A stretch of DNA of 64,000 bases, taken from NCBI GenBank assembly GCA_028292265.1, contig JAQGMR010000053.1, forward strand, positions 110,516-174,515, in the 5' to 3' direction. Positions 37,214 to 46,854 of the stretch are shown here, one piece after another. How positions within the stretch are numbered: position 1 is the stretch's first letter; each line of letters opens with the position of its first letter. The position numbers and the translations under genes are program-made. Origin of the DNA: Herminiimonas sp. (lineage in GTDB: Bacteria; Pseudomonadota; Gammaproteobacteria; Burkholderiales; Burkholderiaceae_D). Under the pieces are notes generated by a model. It had not been told where the DNA came from, did not search any database, and was given only the letters and a program-made list of their open reading frames with translations.

Positions 37214-38877
37214 TCATTTCACCCGGAATACAAACAGGGCATTACCGGTGCCCGCCTGGAACTTGCTGGCGCCACCAAACGCGCTATACCCAGAGTTCAC
37301 GATGAGGTCTGTGCCCGCAATGATCGGGCCTACGCCATCAATCGTTCCTCCCTGCACGGCATTCCCGGCTGCATCAGAAATCGGTTCGACATTGCGCGTG
37401 TCGCGTGCCCACAGCGGGGCTCCGTCGTTGGTTCTGAACGCATGCACCACGCCGTCGAGCGAACCTGCAAAGACCACGTCGTTGGTCACCGAAAGCGCCG
37501 CCGAAAAAATCGAAGGAACGGCAGCGCCCTCATGCTGGTGCACCGGATGCTGCTCCCACTCGACCTTGCCGCTTGCGACGTCCAGCGCATAGACGCCTGG
37601 CTTGCCGTTTTCAGCCAAAACGATTTTTGCCGGCGCACCTGGCTTGTCGAACACCGATAGCTTGTCGGAATTGAGATCGCTCACACCGACGTAAATCTTT
37701 TTCCCGTCCGTCGCCATTCCCCAATGGATGCCGCCAAGGTTGCCACCTGCCCCAAGGCGGCGAGACCAGACCAGCCGCCGGTTTCGCGGTCCAGCGCATA
37801 GACAACGCCATTCTTGGCGCCGCCAATAACCACCGGGCGGCCGTCGGGCAATTTCACCAGCATTGGGGACGCGCCAAAATCCAGGTCGGCGCCTTCAGGC
37901 CGGTCACATTTGCTGCCCCGCCCCCACAGCAGGGGCAACTGGCAGCTTACATTCCATGTGTCATTTGCCGTGGACTGAAACACCCAGCGCACGACACCGG
38001 TGCCCGTATCGAGCGCGATGATTGCGTCGGAAGTGTCGGTACCGGGTCGCGTCAAATTTTGCGCGGTCCCGACGAACAGCAAGTGGCGCTCCGTATCGAC
38101 GGCTGGCGAGCTCCAGACGCTGCCGCCGTTTGGACCAAGGCGCGAAGCATTCCCCGGCTGGACTTGCGCATCCGGCGTGACGTTGAAGGACCACACGGCC
38201 TCGCCTGTATAGGGATTCACCGCCTGGACCATGCCATGGCTGCGGCAACACAAGCCTTTACCGAAAACTGTCGCAATCACCTCCAGCGTCGAGACTGGAA
38301 TGAACAAATTGCCGTCGGCGTAGACGGGCGTGCCGGTGATCATATGGTGAGCGGTATCGGTTCCAACGAACCGCTTCCACACCTGCTTGCCAGAGCTCGC
38401 GTCAATGGCGTGCAGGGTGCCGTTAAGGTCGCCGGCGAAGAGCAGCGCTTGCCGGCTGCCGCCTTCGTTGAGGTAGTAGAGGGAACGAAAGGTGGTGAGG
38501 AGTGGGTTCGCGGCTGCATCGAATGGAGAATAGGACCAGTATTGGCAACCGGTCGTCCGGTCGATCGCGACGACGGCGAATTTGGTGGTCGTAATAATGG
38601 CTTGAGTCGTCACAACAGGCGAGCCACGCCGTTCATTCGCGCCGACCGCGGCATGCGATAGAACCAGGGTCAGTCCGCTTGCGTTGCGGGATGTGATGGA
38701 GGAGGTGCTGTTGCGGGTATTCGAAAGATCCGTCCCGAATCCATTGGACAGGACTGGGGCGTTGAGGTCTATCGGCTCGTTGCAAGTCACCGCGCCAGCC
38801 GCTCCAGTCACCCCGACCCCGAGGATCCATGCCGCCGCCAGACGTCGCCAGCGCCGTGGACCGGCATGAATGTGCAT
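37214..38877 (-). pseudogene. PQQ-type beta-propeller protein, frameshifted (polyvinyl alcohol dehydrogenase-like)
   Basis: Start ATG 38877 has AGGAGA seven nucleotides upstream and a signal peptide (LAAAWILGVGVTGAAGA). Repeats of PQQ-propeller type follow, for example GKQVWKRFVGTD, GMVQAVNPYTGEAVWSFNV, SDAIIALDTGTGVVRWVFQ, FGASPMLVKLPDGRPVVIGG and VVYALDRETGG. At about 37773-37780 one base is missing: the first frame runs into GWSGLAALG and stops at 37681. The other frame reads LVWSRRLGAGGNLGGIHWGM and continues through GVYALDVASGKVEWEQ to a natural end at 37214. It is either a recent pseudogene or a sequence error. Probably periplasmic; it lies just after the type II secretion operon. Confidence 0.8.
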
Positions 38878-39100
38878 TGTCAGTCTCCTGGTCAGGTCTG
38901 CTATTCCGTTTGCCAACGTGCCGACGTGCTACCTGCCAGGGCGGCCGCGAAGTTGACGCAAGCGGGCCGATTCAAAAGGGGCCGAGCTCAAGGGGCTGCC
39001 CTCAATGTAACCGATCAGGAGCGACAAGGGAGGCCGATTGCAGTCGGCATACTGCCCTTTGAACAGGGTGCTGTGCGCCTTTGTCGCCGAACGGCTCCTG

Positions 39101-40021
39101 CTACTGCCGTGGCTGCGTGGAGAAGGGCTGGTAGGGCTGCTGTATGGCGCCGGACTGGGCCGCCCTGCCTCCGTTGGCCGCGCGGCTGCCCGCAGCTTGG
39201 GATTGTCCCGCGACAGCACTACCTTGGGACTGTCCCGCGACAGCGCCACCCTGGGCCTGATTTGCTTGTTGCGCTGGCTGCGCCTGAGCAGTGCCACTGG
39301 ACTGCTGGGCCGATTGCGGGACTGGCTGCTGGGTTGATTGCTGGGCGGATTGCGGCCCGCCGCTATTTGTAGTTGCCGTGGATGACGCGCCGCTCATGCC
39401 GGCCCCGACCTGGTCCGAGGCCGCTGCCGGGGGCTGGGGCATCCCCGGCTGCATCGGGGTCAGATTGGGCGAGGGCTGAGCAGGTGGTACGGCACTGGAT
39501 GGCGATGCGTTTGGCGGCGACACAACGGTCGTTGGCATGGCCGGAGCGGAACGTGCCGCAACAGGCGGGGTCGCACCAGGCACGCGTGAGACATCCTGCC
39601 CCCCGGGGGCACCAGCCGTCTTGGCATCGGTCGGCAGTTCGACCCGCTTGTTGACGCCGCCATCGGACAGCACGATGTACTGTCGATGCACTTCCTTGAC
39701 CGTAACGCCAGGCGTGACTTCAGCATTGGCCACCACGTATTGCGGCGGCTTTCCGTTTGCCGAAAGTATCGCAATGCTTTCGCCCGGCCTGCCTGAAACA
39801 ACGACGCCACGCAGCTCATAGTTGCTGGCAATTGCAACCGGCCCTGAACGTCCGCCAAACAGGCTGGACGCGGCCTGCAGTGGCGGCGCGACGTTGGCCG
39901 CTACTGGCGGTGGCGCTACCGGTCGCGTGGGCGGCTTGAACCATTGCATGGCCCAGTAGGCAAGCGTGGCGCACAGCAGTATGAACAGCAGGAAGCTTGC
40001 GAGGACAGACCAGCGTTTCAT
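39101..40021 (-). CDS. gspC: Type II secretion system protein GspC-like
   Basis: Inner-membrane clamp protein that links the secretin to the inner-membrane platform. The 306-residue protein has one N-terminal membrane helix (VLASFLLFILLCATLAYWAM), a homology region (SNYELRGVVVSGRPGESIAIL; YVVANAEVTPGVTVKEVHRQYIVL) and no PDZ domain. The last 165 residues are low-complexity, rich in Pro then Gln/Ala/Ser, with an 8-residue repeat (AVAGQSQG). ATG 40021 is preferred over 40024 for spacing from GGAG. It is the last gene of the gsp cluster. Confidence 0.85.
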   Translation of the reverse strand: MKRWSVLASFLLFILLCATLAYWAMQWFKPPTRPVAPPPVAANVAPPLQAASSLFGGRSGPVAIASNYELRGVVVSGRPGESIAILSANGKPPQYVVANAEVTPGVTVKEVHRQYIVLSDGGVNKRVELPTDAKTAGAPGGQDVSRVPGATPPVAARSAPAMPTTVVSPPNASPSSAVPPAQPSPNLTPMQPGMPQPPAAASDQVGAGMSGASSTATTNSGGPQSAQQSTQQPVPQSAQQSSGTAQAQPAQQANQAQGGAVAGQSQGSAVAGQSQAAGSRAANGGRAAQSGAIQQPYQPFSTQPRQ

Positions 40022-40052
40022 CATTCTCTCCTCAACATTGAGCGCATCTGCA

Positions 40053-41273
40053 TTAGCGCACCAACTGGTTGATTTCAATAATCGGCATCAGCACCGCCAA
40101 CACGATCAGCAGCACCACGACGCCCATCGCGAGAATCAGCGCCGGTTCCAGCAAGCCAGCGATGGTCATGGCCCGACGCTCCAGATCCTGCTCCTGAGCA
40201 CTTGCTGCGCGATCGAGCATCGCTGGCAACTCCCCCGTCACTTCGCCAGCGCGAATCATGTGGATCAGCATTGGCGGAAAATGCTTGTGGACCGATAGCG
40301 CGCGTGCCAGCCCTACGCCTTCCCGCACACTGTTGGCGGCTTCTTCAACCTGGTCGCGCATGGCGACATTTGACAGCGTATCGCGACTGGTTTGCAAGGC
40401 GCGCAAGATCGGCACGCCGGAGCCGGTGGTGATTGCGAGCGTGCTCGCGAAGCGGGCCGTATTGAGACTGCGCTCAAACTTGCCATACAGCGGCGCCGTC
40501 AGCAGCCAGGCGTGCCAGCGCAACTTGGTGGCGGGATTTTTCAGCGCAGCCCGCCATGCAAAGAACAGGGCCACCAGCAACAGCGCCACAATCCAGCCAT
40601 AGCTGCGAACGAAATCCGATATCGCCAGCATCATGACGGTCAGGAAGGGCAGCTTCTGCTTGGTGTTGGCAAACACCGAGACAATCTGCGGCACCACATA
40701 GGTCAGCAGAAAAATCACGATTGAAAATGCCACCACGGTCACGATCGCGGGATAGGTAAAGGCCAGCTTGACCTTCTGAACCAGTGAATTGCGGCGCTCG
40801 ATATAGTCGGCCAGGCGCGACAGTACTCGAGACAACTGGCCGATCTGCTCGCCAGACGCAACCAGCGCGCGGTATATGTCGGCAAAGTCACGCGGATGCT
40901 GCGCCAGCGCATCGGAGAGCGAAGCGCCGCCCATGACTTCCGAGCGAACCGAGGCAATCAGATCGCGCACGTAAGGCCGTTCCGCCTGCTCGAGCAGCGC
41001 GGAGAAGGCTTGTTCCAGTGGCAGGCTGGCTTCCAGCAGGCTGGCCAACTGACGTGTAAATAGCGCCAGCTCGACGGTAGACAAGTGGTCGCCGAAGGAT
41101 CGGCGCTTTACCTGGCCGGAGGCGTCGAGCTGGCCGGTGATGGCGTCGACCACGATCGGCACCAGGCCCTGGCCACGCAAATCGCCGCGCGCCGCGCGCG
41201 CGCTGTCGGCATTGACGACGCCCTTGCGGGTAGCGCCCAATGCATCAACGGCTTCGTATCGAAATGCAGGCAA
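40053..41273 (-). CDS. gspF: Type II secretion system inner-membrane protein GspF
   Basis: Platform protein, 406 residues, with the two T2SSF repeats (LALFTRQLASLLEASLPLEQAF; LNTARFASTLAITTGSGVPILRAL) and three membrane helices, the last being LILAMGVVVLLIVLAVLMPI. Translation starts at TTG 41273 with GGAG six nucleotides upstream, giving MPAFRYEAVDALG. A 200-nt spacer separates it from gspE. Confidence 0.94.
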   Translation of the reverse strand: MPAFRYEAVDALGATRKGVVNADSARAARGDLRGQGLVPIVVDAITGQLDASGQVKRRSFGDHLSTVELALFTRQLASLLEASLPLEQAFSALLEQAERPYVRDLIASVRSEVMGGASLSDALAQHPRDFADIYRALVASGEQIGQLSRVLSRLADYIERRNSLVQKVKLAFTYPAIVTVVAFSIVIFLLTYVVPQIVSVFANTKQKLPFLTVMMLAISDFVRSYGWIVALLLVALFFAWRAALKNPATKLRWHAWLLTAPLYGKFERSLNTARFASTLAITTGSGVPILRALQTSRDTLSNVAMRDQVEEAANSVREGVGLARALSVHKHFPPMLIHMIRAGEVTGELPAMLDRAASAQEQDLERRAMTIAGLLEPALILAMGVVVLLIVLAVLMPIIEINQLVR

Positions 41274-41473
41274 GAAAAACTCCAGGTTGTTCAGTTGCGC
41301 CGGTTGGTCGGCCCGACGAGATTAATATGCCGCGATTAGTGTTACGGACCATGGTCGTAATGTTCGGGCTGCCATCCTTGGGTTGACCCCAAGACTTCCG
41401 TCCGAAGACTGCGGTCCGAAGGTTGCGGTCCCAGAGTGCGATCGACCGCTTCCGGAACCACCCGGGTCCCGGA
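41274..41473 (-). other. Spacer between gspE and gspF
   Basis: This 200-nt gap is unusually long for the operon. It contains a hairpin (CTTGGG-TTGAC-CCCAAG, about 41379-41395) and two imperfect copies of a GGTCCGAAGRYTGC-type 14-mer on the plus strand (about 41399-41431). No T-run follows the hairpin. It may set relative gspE and gspF levels. Confidence 0.4.
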
Positions 41474-42916
41474 TCAATCCTTCGTCACACGCAGCACTTC
41501 CGCCTGGGTTGTTAAGCCGGCCGCTAACCAGCGTTCGCCATCGTCGCGCATGGTGCGCATGCCATCGCGTTCTGCCGTCTTCCGAATCTCCGCTTCCGAG
41601 GCGCGGTTGTGGATCTGCGCCGCGATCTCGCCGGTGGTCAACAGCAACTCATAGACGCCCACCCGACCGTGATAGCCGGTCTGGCCGCATTCGTCGCAAC
41701 CCACGGCTTGCCAGTACTTGCCATCGAAGGTTTTGCAGTGCTCGCACAGTTTGCGCACCAGTCGTTGCGCCACAACACCCAGCAGCGACGACGACAGCAG
41801 GAACGGTTCGATTCCCATGTCGAGCAAACGCGTGACTGCAGCAGCGGAATCGTTAGTGTGCAGGGTGGCCAGCACCAGGTGGCCCGTAAGCGATGCCTGC
41901 ACCGCGATCTGCGCGGTCTCCAGGTCGCGGATCTCGCCGATCATGATGACGTCCGGGTCCTGCCGCAAGATGGCGCGCAGGGCCTTGGCAAAGGTCATTT
42001 CAATGCGCGGGTTGACCTGCGTCTGACCGACGCCAGGCAACTCGTATTCGATCGGGTCTTCCACTGTGAGAATGTTGGTGGTGCTGGCGTTAAGGCGCGA
42101 CAGCGCCGCGTACAGCGTCGTGGTTTTTCCCGACCCGGTGGGCCCCGTGACCAGAACGATGCCATGCGGCTGTGATATCAGCTGGTCGAATTGGGGCAAG
42201 GTGTCTTCACTCATGCCGAGATGCCCAAGATCGAGTCGACCGGCTTCCTTGTCGAGCAGACGCAGCACCGCGCGCTCGCCATGCCCGGTTGGCAGGGTCG
42301 AGACCCGGACATCGACTGGCTTGCCGCCGACGCGAAGGGTGATGCGGCCATCCTGCGGCAAGCGCTTCTCGGCAATGTCGAGTTGCGCCATGATCTTGAT
42401 GCGCGAGATTAGCGAAGCATGGATCGCCTTCTTCGGTCGCACGATGTCGCGCAAGCTGCCGTCAATCCGAAAGCGCACCACTGAAATCTGCTCGAACGGC
42501 TCGATATGTATATCGGAAGCGCCCTCCCGCAGCGACTGCGTCAGCAGCGCGTTGATCATGCGGATGACCGGCGCATCGTCGGCCGATTCCAGCAAGTCCT
42601 CGACCGCAGGCATGTCCTGCATCAGCCGGTTCAGATCAAGGTCAGACTCGTACTCGTCCACCACCTGCGCGGCATCGCCGCCCGAGCCCGCGTAGGCCCG
42701 CGCAATCGCCGCCTCAAGCTCTTCATGCGGCATCGACTTGAGCTTGACCCGGCCGAAACGTCGACTCACCTCCGCGATAGCAGAGGGGCGCGTGGATTGA
42801 GACACCCAAATTTCAACCGCGGTACCTGGCAAGCCGCTGCGCTGCGCCAGCAATGCGTGGTCGCGCGCATAGGCATACGGAAGAAGGCGGGCGTCAAGGG
42901 TGGTGGCAAAACTCAT
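41474..42916 (-). CDS. gspE: Type II secretion system ATPase GspE
   Basis: Cytoplasmic secretion ATPase, 480 residues. N-terminal N1E domain, then GASDIHIEPFEQ (Asp box), Walker A VTGPTGSGKTTTLY, LTVEDPIEY, Walker B RQDPDVIMIGEIRD, TLHTND (His box) and a zinc-binding CEHC...CDEC element typical of GspE. ATG 42916 has AGGAG 11 nt upstream. Confidence 0.96.
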   Translation of the reverse strand: MSFATTLDARLLPYAYARDHALLAQRSGLPGTAVEIWVSQSTRPSAIAEVSRRFGRVKLKSMPHEELEAAIARAYAGSGGDAAQVVDEYESDLDLNRLMQDMPAVEDLLESADDAPVIRMINALLTQSLREGASDIHIEPFEQISVVRFRIDGSLRDIVRPKKAIHASLISRIKIMAQLDIAEKRLPQDGRITLRVGGKPVDVRVSTLPTGHGERAVLRLLDKEAGRLDLGHLGMSEDTLPQFDQLISQPHGIVLVTGPTGSGKTTTLYAALSRLNASTTNILTVEDPIEYELPGVGQTQVNPRIEMTFAKALRAILRQDPDVIMIGEIRDLETAQIAVQASLTGHLVLATLHTNDSAAAVTRLLDMGIEPFLLSSSLLGVVAQRLVRKLCEHCKTFDGKYWQAVGCDECGQTGYHGRVGVYELLLTTGEIAAQIHNRASEAEIRKTAERDGMRTMRDDGERWLAAGLTTQAEVLRVTKD

Positions 42917-43052
42917 GCGTCAATTTTCTCCTGGGTTTACGGCCGGTCTGTTGCGTATCCTGTATTGCACCTTGGTGTATGGCACCGTCGTCCTCAGGTC
43001 AAACGCAGCTTGACCTGCAGGAGACAGCCGCACCGAAGCCCATGGTGCCGGA

Positions 43053-45467
43053 TCACTGCGTTCCCCGCGGAAGGTTGCGTTCCGTGGGCTGCGCCGCTCG
43101 TGGAGACAATTGCATCAATCCGGACTGCGGCGGCGACTGCCCGGGTGGCGACTGCCCCGGCTGCCCCAGTATGAAGGGTCCCGGCGACTCGCCCTGCTGG
43201 CCGGACGGAGCCTGTGAACCCGGCTGCTGCATCTGCTGACCGGGTTGCTGGTTAGAGTTCCCATTGTTGCCTCTGGTTCCGGGCGACAGGTTCAAGAGCG
43301 CGCCATCCCCAGGGCGACCGCTCTGCATCGGCGGCAGTTGCGGAGCCCCGAAGTTTGGCAGCCATGTGTTCGGGTCAGGCTGCGCGTTCTGTTGCTCGTT
43401 GCGAATGAAGGAATAACGGTCGCTGGCGACGTTGACGCTTTGGTCACTGGTCCGGATGACTGTCGGTCGCAGGAACACCATGAGATTGGTCTTGGTACGG
43501 CTGCGGGTACGGTACTTGAAAAGGTTGCCGATGATGGGCACGTCACCCAGTCCGGGCACCTTTTCCTCGCCATCCTGCACGTTGTCTTCCATCAAACCGC
43601 CAAGCACCACGATCTGGCCGTCGTCGACCAGCACATTGGTGTCGATGGCGCGCTTGGTGGTAATAATGCCGGCAGAATTCGTCACGTCCTGAATCGCCGA
43701 GGTCTCCTGGTAAATCGCCATCTTGACGGTGCCGCCCTCAGACACTTGCGGACGAACCCGCAGCGACAGGCCGATGTCACGTCGCTCAACGGTCTGGAAC
43801 GGGTTCACGCCGGCCGCGCCGCCGGAGGCCTGCGTGGTGTACTGGCCGGTGACGAATGGCACGTTCTGGCCAACGATAATGCGCGCCTCTTCGTTGTCCA
43901 GTGTGATCAGGTTCGGCATCGAAAGAATGTTCGCGCCGCTGTCGCTTTCCAGCGCATGGGCAATCGCGCCGAGCGTCAACTGGCCGGCAACCTGGCGAAA
44001 CAGTCCGAGGGAAATACCGTTGCCTGGTGGCGTCAGCGTCGGAGCAGCCGAAGTCGCGTTCGCCGCCAGTCGCGCCGCGGCAATATTGATCAGGTTATTG
44101 CCGGCAGAGCTGAAACCGGTGATGGTGCCAACCCGGTATGCGCTATTGGAATCTCCCGACAAGCCGGCCCACTGAATACCCAGTTCGGCCGCTTTTTTGG
44201 ACGACACTTCTACGATCAGCGACTCGACATACACCTGGGCGCGGCGCGCATCAAGCTGGTCAATCACGGTGCGCAAGTTGCGGTACACCGCTTCGCTGGC
44301 CGTGATGATGAGGGCGTTGGTCGCTGCATCGGCCTGGATAAATCCACCCGGGCCGCCGGTCGGCAACGGGCCTTGCTGCGGGGCCGGCGATGAAGGCGGC
44401 GCCTGCAGGCCGCCGGTGCTGGCGTTGGCAGAGGTATTTGTATTGGGCGTCGGACTCGGTTGCGGCGTAGTCGATTGCGACGTGCCGCTGGTTGCGGTGT
44501 CGGAAGCAATCACGGCGCGCAGGGTTTGCGCGAGGCGGGTCGCTTCGGCGTTTTTCAGATACACCACATGCACGTTGCCTGGCATTGCGGTTTGCTGGTC
44601 CAGCTTTGCAATCAACGATTTCGCGAGGTTGGCGCGTGCCACCGACGGCGCCCGCACTATGACGGAATTGGTGCGCGGGTCGGCCAGCAGGCTGACCCGG
44701 CCGGCGTCGGCACTGGCGTTGCCGGCATTGCCGCCGCCGCCGCCCGTGTCGAGCAGGCGGTTAACCATGACAGCAATGTCGGACGCAATGGCATAGCGTA
44801 TCGGCACCACATCAAGGTCGGCCGATGACGGTCCATCAAGCGAGGCAATGATCTTGGCAAGCCGGCGCAGGTTGTCCGCGTAGTCCGTAATGACCAGGCT
44901 GTTGGTGGCCGGATTGGCGCTGATCGTGTTGTTTGGGGAAATCAGCGGCCGCAGCACTGGCACCAGCGTGGCGGCCGATTCATAGTTCAGGCGGAATATT
45001 TGCGTCGCGATCTGGTCGCCGCGTACCGTGCCACCCTGGATCGGCCCCGCCTGCAGTTTCGCGTCTGCTTCCGGCACGACCTTGGTCAGGTTGCCGACGG
45101 TGACCATGGCGTAGCCCTGCAGCCTTAGGGACGAAGCCAGCAGTGACAGCGCCTGGCTCTTGGTTACCGGTTTTTCCGATACCAGGTTAATGGTGCCCTT
45201 GACCCGCGGATCGATAATGAAGGTCGTGCCAGTGTAATGACCGATCGCCTTGACGACGGACTCGATGTCGGCGCCGACGAAATTGAGCGTGGCCTGATTG
45301 CTGCCGGGATCCTGCGCTGCGGCCGGCTGCATGGTGGCGAACACGCATAGAAGAAGCGCTGCGACCATGCGGCGCCACAAGGCGATTCCCTGCGTGGTTC
45401 CCTGGGAGGTGGACATGTCTTTTTTAACCATTTGTTTGAATTGATTTTGAACGGGTGTGAGGCTCAT
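43053..45467 (-). CDS. gspD: Type II secretion system secretin GspD
   Basis: Outer-membrane channel, 804 residues, with a signal peptide (VAALLLCVFATMQPAAA). The N0 domain starts ATLNFVGADIESVVKAIG; N1-N3 repeats follow. An insertion of about 60 Ser/Thr/Pro-rich residues lies in N3 (about 320-380). The C-terminal secretin domain contains VGQNVPFVTGQY, LRVRPQVSEGGTVKM and VVLGGLMEDN. The final 100 residues are Pro/Gln/Asn/Gly-rich (the S-domain position, probably disordered). ATG 45467 overlaps the gspN stop as ATGA; internal starts 13 or 17 codons later are possible. Confidence 0.95.
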   Translation of the reverse strand: MSLTPVQNQFKQMVKKDMSTSQGTTQGIALWRRMVAALLLCVFATMQPAAAQDPGSNQATLNFVGADIESVVKAIGHYTGTTFIIDPRVKGTINLVSEKPVTKSQALSLLASSLRLQGYAMVTVGNLTKVVPEADAKLQAGPIQGGTVRGDQIATQIFRLNYESAATLVPVLRPLISPNNTISANPATNSLVITDYADNLRRLAKIIASLDGPSSADLDVVPIRYAIASDIAVMVNRLLDTGGGGGNAGNASADAGRVSLLADPRTNSVIVRAPSVARANLAKSLIAKLDQQTAMPGNVHVVYLKNAEATRLAQTLRAVIASDTATSGTSQSTTPQPSPTPNTNTSANASTGGLQAPPSSPAPQQGPLPTGGPGGFIQADAATNALIITASEAVYRNLRTVIDQLDARRAQVYVESLIVEVSSKKAAELGIQWAGLSGDSNSAYRVGTITGFSSAGNNLINIAAARLAANATSAAPTLTPPGNGISLGLFRQVAGQLTLGAIAHALESDSGANILSMPNLITLDNEEARIIVGQNVPFVTGQYTTQASGGAAGVNPFQTVERRDIGLSLRVRPQVSEGGTVKMAIYQETSAIQDVTNSAGIITTKRAIDTNVLVDDGQIVVLGGLMEDNVQDGEEKVPGLGDVPIIGNLFKYRTRSRTKTNLMVFLRPTVIRTSDQSVNVASDRYSFIRNEQQNAQPDPNTWLPNFGAPQLPPMQSGRPGDGALLNLSPGTRGNNGNSNQQPGQQMQQPGSQAPSGQQGESPGPFILGQPGQSPPGQSPPQSGLMQLSPRAAQPTERNLPRGTQ

Positions 45468-46234
45468 CTGAATTCCAGCGCGATATAGTCCCGGGCACCC
45501 TCTTTACGTCGCTGACCCAAAAGGTTCAGCAGATTTGCCAGCCTTTCTTCCTGTCCCGCAGCAGCTTCAGCGCGGCCAGAAAACTGCAACCGCCCATTTA
45601 CCAGCTTGCCAGCGCCCGACAGCATCAACGGCCCGCGGAGCGTGCTGAGGCCCATGGTAGCCTGTTCGCCGCGCGAATCCAGCGCCACGCGGTACGCACC
45701 CAAGGGTCGTACCGGTGAAAGGCGCGAAGCGACGTCCTGCAGTTCCAGCGCAGCCTGCCCGGAAACCAGAATGCGGTTTCCCTGGCGACTCACTTCCAAT
45801 GGGCTCCATGACAATGACATGCGGCCTGACGGCTGAATCGTATTGAGCGGCGCGCCGAGCGCCGTCAGCCGCTCGGCCGGCAAGCTGACGGCGGCTGGCC
45901 CTACATGCCATTGATGCAAGCTTCCTTCTATTCTGACTGATTGCGACAACGCGTCCGGATTTTCTACTCGCAGATCCACGCGGCCCAGCATGACGAGGGG
46001 CGAGAGGCTCCAGCTGAAGCGGCCCGGCAGCAACGGCGTCACCGGGTCATTGCCGCCGGGGGCCGCACCGACGAAAGCCGATCCATGCCACAGGCTTCCC
46101 TGTGGATCGCCCAAGGTGAGGCGCCCGTCGGTCTGGGCTTCCAGCAGCGGTGACATCCATGCCGCCGGCAGGAAAACCAGCACTGTTGCAAGCACTGCCA
46201 CCACTGCGGCGAGCAGCCAACCAAGGAACCGCAT
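45464..46234 (-). CDS. gspN: Type II secretion system protein GspN
   Basis: A 256-residue single-pass membrane protein (FLGWLLAAVVAVLATVLVFLPAAW) with a beta-rich periplasmic domain: LGDPQGSLWHGSAF, PGRFSWSLSP, LRVENPDALSQSVRIEGS, LRGPLMLSGAGKLVNGRLQFSG. This matches GspN, a non-essential component present in some type II systems. Start ATG 46234 is chosen over an upstream TTG. It overlaps gspD by 4 nt. Confidence 0.88.
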   Translation of the reverse strand: MRFLGWLLAAVVAVLATVLVFLPAAWMSPLLEAQTDGRLTLGDPQGSLWHGSAFVGAAPGGNDPVTPLLPGRFSWSLSPLVMLGRVDLRVENPDALSQSVRIEGSLHQWHVGPAAVSLPAERLTALGAPLNTIQPSGRMSLSWSPLEVSRQGNRILVSGQAALELQDVASRLSPVRPLGAYRVALDSRGEQATMGLSTLRGPLMLSGAGKLVNGRLQFSGRAEAAAGQEERLANLLNLLGQRRKEGARDYIALEFR

Positions 46235-46341
46235 CACTGCGCTATCCCTGTACCCGCCTGCGTCGGCATAGGGTCGCGACGGTGCCAAATGCCGCCACCC
46301 GGACGAATGGCGCCACCCATGCAGGCGCGATAATGCGTCAC

Positions 46342-46854
46342 CTATTCGCTCCTCTGCTGACGCAACGTTAAGGTTGCGCTGACCATGTCGGGTTGAGAAA
46401 GCGCAACGATGTTGGCGTCGACAAGTTGAATGCCGGAACTTTTCTGGCTTTCATCCACCCATTCCAGCAGTCCCGAAAAGGACGCTGTTGGCAAGGTCAA
46501 GCGCGCCGTGTCGCCGGTCACTGCGACGCCTTGCGCCTTGAGGCCTCTCTGCAGAAGGGAAGCTTCCAGGCTTTCGCGCGACATGGGGGTTGAGGCTGCT
46601 GCCGACTTGTTGGCAGACAGGCTGTTCGCTTCGCTGGCCATGGACTGCATCTGCGCCACCTGCTGACGCATCTGCGGCAGCGTCCGCGCCAGTTGCTCCC
46701 TTCCGGTAATTGCTGGGGAAAATGCGACGCCATACAGCAGGCCAAGCACCACTACCGCGGCGCCGACTGCCAGGAGTACGCGCTCGCGCTGGTTGCGCGC
46801 ACCCCAGAAATCGGAGAAGGCCCGACCTGGCGCTCCGGAAAGCCCCGCTTTCAT
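46342..46854 (-). CDS. gspM: Type II secretion system protein GspM
   Basis: A 170-residue inner-membrane protein: short cytoplasmic N-terminus, one helix (VLLAVGAAVVVLGLLYGVAF), a coiled coil (LARTLPQMRQQVAQMQSMASEAN) and a ferredoxin-like periplasmic domain. ATG 46854 has GGAG seven nucleotides upstream and overlaps the gspL stop as ATGA, so it is preferred to the ATG seven codons earlier (46875). Partner of GspL. Confidence 0.9.
   Translation of the reverse strand: MKAGLSGAPGRAFSDFWGARNQRERVLLAVGAAVVVLGLLYGVAFSPAITGREQLARTLPQMRQQVAQMQSMASEANSLSANKSAAASTPMSRESLEASLLQRGLKAQGVAVTGDTARLTLPTASFSGLLEWVDESQKSSGIQLVDANIVALSQPDMVSATLTLRQQRSE

Noticed and set aside
43245..44393. 382-codon open frame on the plus strand
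   Set aside because: Antisense to gspD; no recognisable domain.
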